Source: Gnetum montanum (lineage: Eukaryota; Streptophyta; Gnetopsida; Gnetales; Gnetaceae). From it: a DNA stretch of 64,000 bases. The notes beneath the pieces are model-generated. The model worked only from the letters and a program-made list of their open reading frames with translations, had not been told where the DNA came from and did no database searches. The translations under genes were made by a program, and so were the position numbers. This document shows, in pieces, positions 55,931 through 64,000 of this stretch (position 1 is the first letter of the stretch; each line of letters begins with the position of its first letter). The stretch lies in assembly GCA_015680685.1 (NCBI GenBank), contig MNCI01015527.1:3185-67184 (forward strand), in the 5' to 3' direction.

Positions 55931-56319
55931 ATCATTTCCAAAAAATTAAGGAGAAGTGTATTTTATCTTTAAAAGTATTCTACTTTAAAAAAAGTACATT
56001 ATGACATTCTTCCAATTGATTGTGTTTATGTTAGCTTGGGTAGACCTTGGAACTTTAACAACAAAGCTTCTTTTAGTGATGCAAGAAATTTTTATTATAT
56101 ACCAAGAAATGATTAAATATATGAATTAATTCCTATGAATTCATAGAAATACAAGGAAAATGTCCCTACCTATGTTACATTGATCTTGATGATGAACAAG
56201 AGTACCTACCAGCACATGAAGAGGCTAGACATGGTTTTTTCATCATGTCAAACACTTAGAACAAGTGAAGAGGAGCATTCAAATGAAATTCCTCTAGTGG
56301 TAAAACCCTGAGCATTGGA

Positions 56320-57180
56320 ATTTGCTAATGTTTTCAAGGGAAAATTGGAAGGGATTCTACCTATGAGGTTTATTCAACATCAACTAGATTTCATTCCTAA
56401 AGCTACAACCCCAAATAAGAGAGCCTACCAAATGACACCACATCAAAGTAAGGAATTTCATAAATAAGTAAGTGAATTACTCTTTAATAATTTTATTAAG
56501 GAATCCTTCTCTCCTTGTGTCATTCCATATATACTAATTTCAAAAATAGATACTAATGAATTGAGAATATGCATAGATTCTAGGTCTATTAATAGAATTA
56601 CTATCAGGTATAGATTCCCTATTCATAGAGTGGATGACATTCTTGATATAATTTCCAATGTTGAAATTTTTTCCAAGATTGATTTAAAGAGAGACTAAAC
56701 TTTAAAACATTAGATGGATGATATGAGTGGTTAGTCATGCCTTTTAAACTAAGCAATGCCCTAGCCACATTTATGAGACTCATGCATGAAGTTCTAAGGG
56801 ATCTTATAGGAAAATGTTACATTGCTTTCTTTGATGAGATTCTTTTATAGAGTTATAAAGAAGAAGTTGATGTGCAACACTTGAGGTTGGTATGCTCTAA
56901 GTTGCAAGACGAAAAATTGGTGATCAATGCAAAGAAGTGATAATTTAAGAAGAAAGAAAGTGTGTACTTAGATCATGTTGTTTTCAAGAATCAATTCAAG
57001 ATGGAACCAAGCAAAATCAAGGCAATTAAATAGTGGCCTTCACCTAGAGATGTGGGAAAGGTAAGATCTTTTCTTGGTATGGATGGCTTCTATAGGAGAT
57101 TTATTAGAATTTTCAATTCTATTACATGGCCTAAGCTTTCTTTCTTGAAGAAAAATTCAGCCTTTATGTAGGATAATGTG
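56320..57180 (+). pseudogene. Element G reverse transcriptase
   Basis: Motifs in order: EGILPMRFIQHQLDFIPKAT, NKRAYQMTPHQSKEF, ELLFNNFIKESFSPCVIP, LRICIDSRSINRITIRYRFP, VDDILDIISNVEIFSKIDLK, EWLVMPFKLSNALATFMRLM and AFFDEILL. The catalytic pair reads FDE where active elements have FDD (56829-56840), so the second Asp is lost. It then runs to FLGMDGFYRRF. A deletion appears after SKIDLKR, where the GYHQIRI segment is missing. Confidence 0.8.
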
Positions 57181-57189
57181 AATGAAAAA

Positions 57190-57720
57190 TATTTTTAAGC
57201 ATTGAAGGAGAAAATATATAAGGCTTTGATTTTGGTAATTTCAAAATTCTCCAAACTTTTTGAGTATAAGTGGATGCAAGTGGGCTTGCTATTAAAGGTG
57301 TTATTTCTCAAGAGGGTAAGACAATTGCATTATTTTTTGAAAAATAAAATGAATATAGATAAAATTATAGTGGTTATTAAAAGGAATTATATTATATAGT
57401 TCAAGCCAGTAAACATTGGAGACATTACTTGCTAGGATTAGAGTGTCTTTTATTCATTGAATATAGGGCACTTAAATTTTTTAATTCTCAAAATAAATTT
57501 AGTGCTAAGTATATAAAAGGATAGATAAATTTTAATAGTGTCATTTTATTTTAAAACATAGAAGTGGCAAGTCTAATGTTATGGCTGATGCATTGTCTAA
57601 AGTCCATGTTGTTTCTTCTAATGTGGAAGTTCAAGATATTGACTCCTTTACTTCATTATACTATAATGATCATGATTTTGGTGCATTTTGAATAGAGTTA
57701 TATTTTCCATTATTAGGAAG
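57190..57720 (+). pseudogene. Element G RNase H
   Basis: The lead-in is KIYKALILVISKFSKLFEYK. The first catalytic Asp region is heavily altered. The end reads LKHRSGKSNVMADALSKVHV (about 57555-57610), with the closing MADALS intact. It is weak in the middle, with frame changes. Confidence 0.65.
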
Positions 57721-57759
57721 AGTTGATTAATGAAAATCTTATCATATGAATTATGGCAT

Positions 57760-58670
57760 TTTGTTCAAAGATGGAAAAAGTTGAGTTCCAAAGTGTGACT
57801 TTAGATCCAAGCTCCTTGAAGAAAAACATCAAATGACATGGATGCACATATGGACAAGACAAAGACATTGGAATTGACAAGAAAAATTACTTTTGGCCAA
57901 GTATGTATAGATATGTGGTTAAATTTGTTATAGAATTCTATATTTTTCGAACGTTCAAAGGGGGAAAAGGTGTTGATGATCACTATCTATCTTTATCAAT
58001 CCCAAATGCTCCTTAGGAAAGTGTTTCTTTTGACTTTGTTTGTGGCATTCCTAAACAAGATCTAGTTATGATTTCATACTTGTTGTAGTGAATAGATTTA
58101 TCAAGATGTCTCATGTTATATCATGTAAGAAAAGTAGTCATGCTTCACATGTTACATGTTTATTCTTTCAGCATGTTGTGAAATTACATGATATTCCATG
58201 GAATATTGTAAGTGATAGGGATGTTAAATTTACTAGCCCTTTTTAAAAATCACTTTAGAAACTACTTGGGACCAAGTTGTCTTTTTCTATAGCCTATCAC
58301 CCTCAAACAAATGGGCAAAATGAAGTTGTGAAAAGATCCTTATTGAATATTTTAATATGTTTGGGAGAGAATCAATCTTAGATATGGGAAAAAATGTTGG
58401 TCCATGCTGAATTCTCATATAATAACTATTTTCATTCTAACATTAGTAAGTGTTACTTTATGGAAAATTATGAATTTTCACCTAGAACGGTTGATGAGTC
58501 AAGGAAATTTAAAGATTTTACCTCTTTGAGTTCATACTTTGTTAAGAAAATGAGAGAATTGCATCAAGAAGTTAAATCTCACTTGAAGAAGAAGAAAAAG
58601 GTTATGTTTTTCAAGGCTAATGAGGGTAAGAGAACAATCAATTTCTAGATTGGTAATTATGTTTGAATTT
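57760..58670 (+). pseudogene. Element G integrase
   Basis: A zinc-binding region (HMDAHMDKTKTLEL, then NYFWPSMYRYV) precedes the core. All three catalytic residues are visible: Asp in SFDFVCGIPK (about 58023-58056), Asp in VSDRDVKFTS (about 58208-58240), and Glu in YHPQTNGQNEVVKRSL (58301-58348). HAEFSYNNYFHSN (about 58402-58440) matches the conserved EFAYN motif. Several frameshifts are present. It is the better preserved of the two family 2 integrases. Confidence 0.8.
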
Positions 58671-59100
58671 ACTTGACCAAGAAGAGAAAAAATAATATGC
58701 ACTTATATAAGCTCAAATCAAGGAGAATTGGTCAATCTAAAATCAAGGTCAAAATCAATCCAAATTCCTATGAGATTGACTTACCTAATGATTTTCCTAG
58801 TTCTTGTGTTTTTAATGTTTTTATTTTGAGCCCATACCATGGGTATGTAGTTGCACTAGACTTGAAGTATAGTCTTGATATCCCCAAGAATGCACTTGAA
58901 GATTAAAACTTTATCAAGCTACCAACCAAAGGATGCTAGAAGCACAAGAGGTAGAAAAGTGCACGTGGAATGACAAAGGGCCTAAAAATGTCATTTGGAT
59001 CCAGGATAAAAACTTGGCTTTTGGGGGCTTAATGCTATCCCAAGTGTACAACCAACTTGAGGATAAGTTTAAATTCTTAAGGATGGAAGAGATGATGAGG
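58671..59100 (+). pseudogene. Element G integrase C-terminus and chromodomain-like tail
   Basis: 58673-58903 is open and reads KSRRIGQSKIKVKINPNSYE, then IDLPNDFPSSCVFNV, matching the conserved 'INDNAYKVDLP' region of gypsy integrases. The next frame reads VIWIQDKNLA then DKFKFLRMEEM, loosely like the end of a chromodomain and the tail before the polypurine tract. Confidence 0.6.
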
Positions 59101-59914
59101 ACAACACCTAGTCCATATATCATTCTCAATGTATTTATGTATATGATTTGTATGTGTTGTTTCTGTGTGTCTTCTTTGTTTGTGTTTTTAATGATGATTG
59201 TAAGATATTTTAGCATGTGTTGAGCTATTTGGAACTTGTTTGCATAAGTTTTGGAGGTTCTAGGAATTAGTGGGGATTTTCTTTGAGAATTTTGGTCCAT
59301 GTTGGATGGACATCTCCATTGGGAGATTGAATTATATCCTAGTAAGAGGACATCTTCATTCCCCAAAGACATATATAGAAATATGTCTTCACCATGTTAT
59401 AAATGTCTCTATTCATTCATAGGAATCTATGCTCTTTTGTAGATATCTTTTCCATGATTTTTTTGATTCTGAATGAGACATCTCTCACATCCAAAAGATG
59501 GTTTTTCTAGCCATGGAACATTGTGATATGGATTTTAATGACTCAAACTTATAAATTCTAAGCATAGAAGATGAAATGATAGGAGGGAAAAGTATAAATA
59601 GACCTCTTGAGCCTTCATTTTGGCAAGAGATTATAGGAAGATAAAGAGAGAGTCTAGTGAGTGAGTGAAGAGTTGAAAGAAATAGATTCTTGCTTAATTT
59701 TCATGATCATCAATCTTGTATGAGTATGATTTATTTGATTAAGTGGTAAAAAATTGGATTGAATCTCTTGTTTGTCTTTGGGAGTATGTGCTTCCTTTCA
59801 GCTGTAATTTCTCCATTTGAGTAAGAATAAAGCTTTTTCTTTTTCTTTCTTATTTAATTTGATTATTTTTTAAATTGAGAGAGTTTGGATTATGGAATCC
59901 ATGGGAGCTCCTCA
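59100..59914 (+). mobile_element. Element G 3' LTR
   Basis: It shares order and phrases with 53285-54086, including the AGACATCT-rich U3 (59300-59530), the 'aaagtataaatagacctcttgagccttcatttt' promoter region (TATAAATA at about 59592-59599) and the U5 end GGAATCCATGGGAGCTCCTCA. Confidence 0.7.
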
Positions 59915-60690
59915 TCATAGTGTTAACATTTGGAAAGTTAATCAATAATCATTGACCATTATCTTTTCAATAGAAATAGTAGTGACTCTAATTTGTATGA
60001 TTCAGTCCAATGTAAGACATGATTATGATGTTATTCATTCATTAGGATGAAAATAATCAACAATAAAATTAATTAATTAATTAATATATTAAATAATTAA
60101 AATAATTTCTAATATAAACTATGAGTGAGGAGTGTCTATTTCCAATTTGTTTTGTATATGTCCTAAACTTACAAACAAACTACTAGGATTATTAAGCACT
60201 ACACTTTTAGACAAACCAAGCAATAATGCTATTGGGATTACCAACTGATTACATATGTTTGGTTGAAATTGGTCATGTCTATCCTACTAAGTTGCTGACA
60301 TGTATAGGATTAAGATAAATGCATGGAAGTTAAATTGTAATTAAAGTAAATATAAACTAAGTTAGAGTTTAATAATGGAAGTGAATCAATCTTAGTCTTT
60401 ATTGTTGTTCATCAAATGTATTCAAGTATATTGGATTTGAATAAGAACTCTAGAAAATTAACACAATGCCATAGCACAAGAACTTGTTAATTGCTATTAG
60501 GAATCAAATAATTAAACTACAATAACTATGCTACCTACTTGATTAATGATGCATTTAATATGATAGATGGAACTATTTATAAGTATTTATTATAGCTAAT
60601 GCTTTACATTTACAATGTCACATCAACATGTAACATCACATCTATGACATTGTAACTAAGATGTGGTAGCTATGATGTTATATCTATTGA
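59915..60690 (-). mobile_element. Element H 3' LTR, decayed
   Basis: A minus-orientation family 1 LTR. Ends are not recognisable. A TATA-like motif (TATTTATA on plus) sits at about 60573-60580. U3 has repeated GACATTGTAAC/ATGTTATAT-like pieces (60600-60690). A (TTAA)n run lies at about 60065-60083. Confidence 0.55.
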
Positions 60691-60892
60691 AACACCTCAA
60701 GGAAAATTTTATGTTGCAATGTGAAGTCTAGTAGCCTAAATTTTCTTTGTAATTTGGTGGAAATATAAAGGTAGATAAAATTGCCTTATTTCCCCCCAAA
60801 GATCCTATGTTGTGGCCTTATATCAACAGTTCCAAGAACTCTCTCAATGTAAAGTGAGATTTGCAACCCAGAAGCTACAAATCCCATGCATC

Positions 60893-61040
60893 TTGGCTTA
60901 TGGATATCAAGAATGCTTCATAGGCTATATATGTTAGGTACTCTAGCTTGTGGAAGGCTAAAGAAAGTTCCACAAACTGCAAATTCTATGCATGATAGCT
61001 TGTGGAAGCTAAAAAGGCTCCACAGAATAAAGTTTGACAT
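60893..61040 (+). repeat. 52-bp tandem repeat, about 2.8 units
   Basis: Units begin at about 60893, 60945 and 60997 (52-bp spacing) with GCTTGTGGAAG-type starts and shared CTAAA..GTTCCACA and ATGCATGAT parts. The first unit is the most diverged. Confidence 0.6.
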
Positions 61041-61285
61041 TTTTGTCTCATATGATGGACACCTTAGCTGCACACAATGGGAAGTGTGTGATGTTCATGT
61101 GTGGGACTTTGGTTTTAGTTTCACATGATGGATGTTATAGTCCCACATGATGGGCAACATATGAGATTGGTGTGTGAGATTTAGGCCTTCATTTCACATG
61201 ATGGATGTTGCAATCCCACATGCTAGGCAATAGGTAGAAGTAGCATATGACACTTAGGCTTTCATCCCACATGTTGCACTTTGAC
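61027..61285 (+). repeat. 70-73 bp tandem repeat, about 3.6 units
   Basis: Units begin at about 61029, 61099, 61170 and 61243. Each has a TTTGG/TTAGGC-rich start, then TTTCACATGATGGATGTT and a TCCCACATGATGGGCAA-like part. Confidence 0.7.
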
Positions 61286-61739
61286 CAAGAAGCCATTCAT
61301 AATGTTCAAAATTGAAACACATGCAAGAATTATGGGTTCCTTGGCATCTATCTATAATTATTGGTAAGACTATCTATAACTATCTTGAAGATAACACAAT
61401 ATCCTTGGCATCTACTTTGTAATGAACTTTGGTTTTAATGCTTATGCACCTAATTTTTATAAATGTATTATAATAGGGTAGCATTCTTTGAGATGTTCAT
61501 ATTAACACATATCACACTCATTATCTTTCTTTTTTTTAGAATCATTAATCTCTTTAACTGTAATAGCTTTTCCTTATGCTTGTATATGTTATTTCTTATC
61601 TTCTTCTTTTATTCTTTGGCTAATTCCTCCTGTACTTTCTCCTCTATTATCTTCAAAGTGGATTCAAAATTTTCAACCATAACCTTGATCTTTGAAATAT
61701 ATGTCTGTATTAACAAGTTTTTCCATTGAATTCCTTCTT

Positions 61740-62123
61740 CAATTGGATCTTTTTCTTCACTTGCATCATAAGCCTACACATCCCTCTTAAAAATGGATGG
61801 ATCTTTATTATATTATTCTCCACTTTCCATTTTCATAAGTTCTCCTTCTTCATTAGTCATTGAGTTTCTAGATTTGATGTGGTTACATATTTGAAAGTTT
61901 CCCTTGGGTATAAACCATAAGAGTTTTGTGTGTATTATTTTGAAGCCCATCTATGATGTGTCATAGTTTCTCCCTTTGAGAATAGCTATGGCTTGGACAT
62001 CTATGTAGTAGTGAATAGTACCTATCTAGGATCACATTAATGGATTCATAATTCCCTTTCCTTTGTTTCCTCAAGTTATATACTTGTGATATTCTAATAT
62101 TTATCATTAAAGAACTTTAATAT
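61740..62123 (-). pseudogene. Element H gag, left (C-terminal) part
   Basis: The minus strand reads ILKFFNDKY at the inner end, then RYYSLLHRCPSHSYSQRERL (about 61975-62030) and HIIDGL. These match the gag core and following blocks of elements A, C, D and E. It continues into a Lys/Glu-rich stretch. The frame is broken by stops and by the solo LTR insertion at 62124. Confidence 0.65.
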
Positions 62124-63161
62124 TGTTCTTGGAGCAAGTTCACTCCAATATTAAAATCACCTTTCAACACTAAATCCAAATACTATGAAAAAGATAATTT
62201 ATTTGCTAGAAAACAAGAAAAATAGCTATCTTCAATTATTCAAAAGAGAAGATTAGAATTGGGTTTCCAAAATCCATAAAATATCCAAATCCTTTTAAAC
62301 ACTCATATGATGTTGTAGATAAAGAGGCTCTATGACCACATAATGACTATTCTCAATGCAAGACACAATTGATAGAAAATCTCTTCATAAACTAGGGCTG
62401 AGATTCAAATCAAAGAAGTAAACAAGAGTTAAGAATGCATAGGCCAATCAACACGCATTGACCCTAGACCTGAAACCACACCTACACTCACTTAATATGC
62501 TCTATCATACCCTTGCCAAGATCTCCTCAACTTAAGAGCTCTTAGCAAGACTTCTCCTCACTACCTTGACTTATCTTCATACTATCATCATACAAGCATG
62601 AGCAAACCAATATTTATTAACAACAAGAAGACAAGATACCTAGAAATGTTTTCTTACTTGACCAAATGATTTCATGTTGTTTCCATCCTTTTTCCACCAC
62701 ATTTTAGTTGTTTTCATCTTCTTTTAGCTATTTCCTAAATTAGAAGGGCTAATTCAAGAAGTTTTCCTAGTCATAGTAGTCATCTTTGACCTCCTCGAAT
62801 CATCTCTCATAAAAATTTAACTTTTAAAAGAGATGAATTTTTAGAGTAGGATACATCTCCTTCAAGAATGAGACATCTCCTCTTGCTAAGAAATCTTTCC
62901 ATAAGACATCTTCTTTGTTTGGGAGACATCTCCTCTAAGACATCTTTACTTTTTGAGAGATCTCTCCTATTAATGAGAGATGTCACTTGGTAGGACTTCA
63001 TTTTTGGTAGAGACATCTCCTACATGTTCTAGCCATCTCCTATGAAGTCCTAGCTCCTAACTAAGACATCTCCTTAACCTAAAATATCTCTTCACAGAAC
63101 CCAAAACTTGAAAAACACACATGTAGGAGAGAATAAGGGAATTGGAAGAGATGTCCCTACA
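62124..63161 (-). mobile_element. Family 2 solo LTR inside element H gag
   Basis: On the plus strand it runs from TGTTCTTGGAGC to TGTCCCTACA, with TG...CA termini. Its inner half matches F's 3' LTR in reverse orientation. At least nine AGACATCT/AGATGTC motifs fall in 62840-63155 (its U3). Gag coding resumes on both sides, so the insertion split a pre-existing gene. The 5-bp flanks (AATAT and CTAGT) do not match, so a target duplication is lost or the ends are off by a few bases. Confidence 0.7.
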
Positions 63162-63167
63162 CTAGTA

Positions 63168-63499
63168 CTCCACCAATGGATAGAGTCTAGTTCTAATGGT
63201 TTTTACTAGCTCTCTACCTTCTTGATAAGTATTTTTGGGAATAACTTGAGCTTTTGCCATTCATTCTCAATTTTTTATAAGACACAGATATCATGAAATA
63301 CTTGCAAGTGATTATGTAAATCATTATTATAGTCTCTCTGAAATTTAGAAATATTGTTCATGTCTTCTTTGATGTTTGGTTAGAATTCAAATAGTCTCCT
63401 TAATATTTTTTATGCTTCTAATGGATAGCAAGGATTCATCATAATCTTCATCATAACCATGATTCCTTCTATGTTGTCTGATAAGGTCAGTGTTTTTTA
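63168..63499 (-). pseudogene. Element H gag, right (N-terminal side) part
   Basis: The minus strand reads ISKFQRDYNNDLHNHLQVFH, then ENEWQKLKLFPKILIKK and the equivalent of the W-Y-SLE segment. This is the start of the family 1 gag core. It is cut at about 63500 by a plus-strand LTR. Confidence 0.65.
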
Positions 63500-64000
63500 T
63501 GATGCAATATCATATAAATATTGGCACTTGGGTGCACAATCCAATAGCATTTCATTCCATCCTTAGCTAGATTCTTGTAGTTTGTTTTCATAGCCTTAGT
63601 GATAGAGTAAATGATCATAGTGTGATTTTTGATAGTTTTCTGGTGTCTTTATTTGTGTGAATTGTACTAGGAAATAGTTCATGATGGCAATAAAGATTGA
63701 GATTTCTTTCCATCATTGCATCATTTCCTTAATTTCCTTTGTTTACTTAGCATAATATTTGCTATTTTCTTAGTTAATTATTTACATTTTGAGAACTTTA
63801 TTTTACATGTCATTAGTAAGTGGTATGGATATGAATGTTTTTGAGTGCTAAGTGTAGTTATCTAGTAACCTTGTAGTGGTGTTGCTCAATTCACTTAGTA
63901 GTAATACCACTTGGTAATCCCATCGATAACTACACAAGTCCAAGGTGTGTATGATAGAGTAGGACTAGATGTCCATCGCATTAGGCTAAGATAGTGTTAT
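63500..64000 (+). mobile_element. Family 1 LTR, left part (window edge)
   Basis: A plus-strand LTR resembling element A from its TATA box on. TATAAATA is at 63513-63520, then 'aataaagattgaga' (63691-63704), two minisatellite units (63880-63925) and 'gtccaaggtgtgtatgat'. Only about 13 bp precede the TATA box, so U3 is either truncated at the junction with element H or very short. It runs off the window. Confidence 0.65.

Larger units (their letters stand above)
53285..59914 (+). mobile_element. Element G: Ty3/gypsy chromovirus-like element
   Basis: A nearly complete plus-strand element. It has a 5' LTR, a Met-type primer site, gag with a degenerate knuckle, protease, RT, RNase H, integrase, a chromodomain-like tail and a 3' LTR. 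The LTRs are about 800 bp and share many phrases, for example 'tggagg/gaaggttct-gg-attagtggg' and 'cttcattttggg/caagaga'. Both carry AGACATCT motifs in U3. Reading frames change several times. The right end meets a decayed family 1 LTR of element H. A target duplication is not evident. Confidence 0.82.
59915..63499 (-). mobile_element. Element H: decayed family 1 element
   Basis: A minus-strand family 1 remnant. A worn LTR at 59915-60690 is followed by a repeat-rich non-coding region and a gag split by a family 2 solo LTR. The right end is cut by a plus-strand LTR at about 63500. No pol is seen. Homology to element E's LTR is plain in the 'agtggt..ctttgt..atgattcagtc' and 'acaaaccaagcaataatgctattgggattacc' blocks. 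Confidence 0.65.

Noticed and set aside
58914-59372. A 152-codon minus-strand open frame, the longest in this part.
   Set aside because: It is antisense to the end of element G's integrase and its 3' LTR, with no recognisable domain.

Overview
The window looks like intergenic DNA from a large, repeat-rich seed-plant nuclear genome. It is AT-rich and CpG-depleted, and I found no host gene I could defend. It is almost entirely decayed LTR retrotransposons, with one LINE, one or two tRNA-derived SINE-like pieces and a 5S rRNA-derived relic. A gymnosperm would fit, with old elements, few young insertions and heavy C-to-T decay, but nothing in the sequence proves it. There is one assembly gap (20836-20914).

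Two LTR families dominate. Family 1 has 0.78-0.95 kb LTRs of the form TGATGA...CATCA and a tRNA-Asp-type primer site. It includes element C (minus, 25636 to about 38379), which carries gag-protease-RT-RNaseH-integrase plus a long extra ORF. It also includes three gag-only relatives without pol: A (plus, 10783-17162), E (minus, 18192 to about 24372) and D (minus, 42474-48263). A decayed copy H lies at 59915-63499 (minus), and LTR pieces sit at both window edges. C's pol is of the non-chromovirus (Athila/Tat-like) type. Family 2 comprises Ty3/gypsy chromovirus-like elements whose LTRs are full of AGACATCT/AGATGTCT motifs: F (plus, 526 to about 4968), G (plus, about 53285-59914) and a solo LTR (minus, 62124-63161).

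Other residents are gypsy element B (minus), split by the insertion of C into 24373-25635 and 38380 to about 40400, with a colinear 5S rRNA-like sequence upstream of its gag; an L1-type LINE (minus, about 5300-8880); a Copia gag/protease remnant (minus, 48264-49150); and a SINE-like unit with a duplicated body (minus, about 50553-50895).

The most interesting layer is the relation between C and its gag-only relatives. A, D and E share C's LTR ends, primer site, gag and a roughly 1 kb non-coding block, but have lost pol. A also keeps a miniature version of C's extra ORF, with the start and end retained and the middle lost. C has an LTR-U3-like, TATA-bearing segment ahead of that ORF, and C and A share a splice-acceptor-like sequence directly before its ATG. 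A polypurine motif, AGTCATGGGGG, recurs inside the elements as well as beside the 3' LTR. Reading frames in C and A are remarkably free of frameshifts. They are broken mainly by stops that look like single C-to-T or G-to-A changes, as expected from long silencing by DNA methylation.
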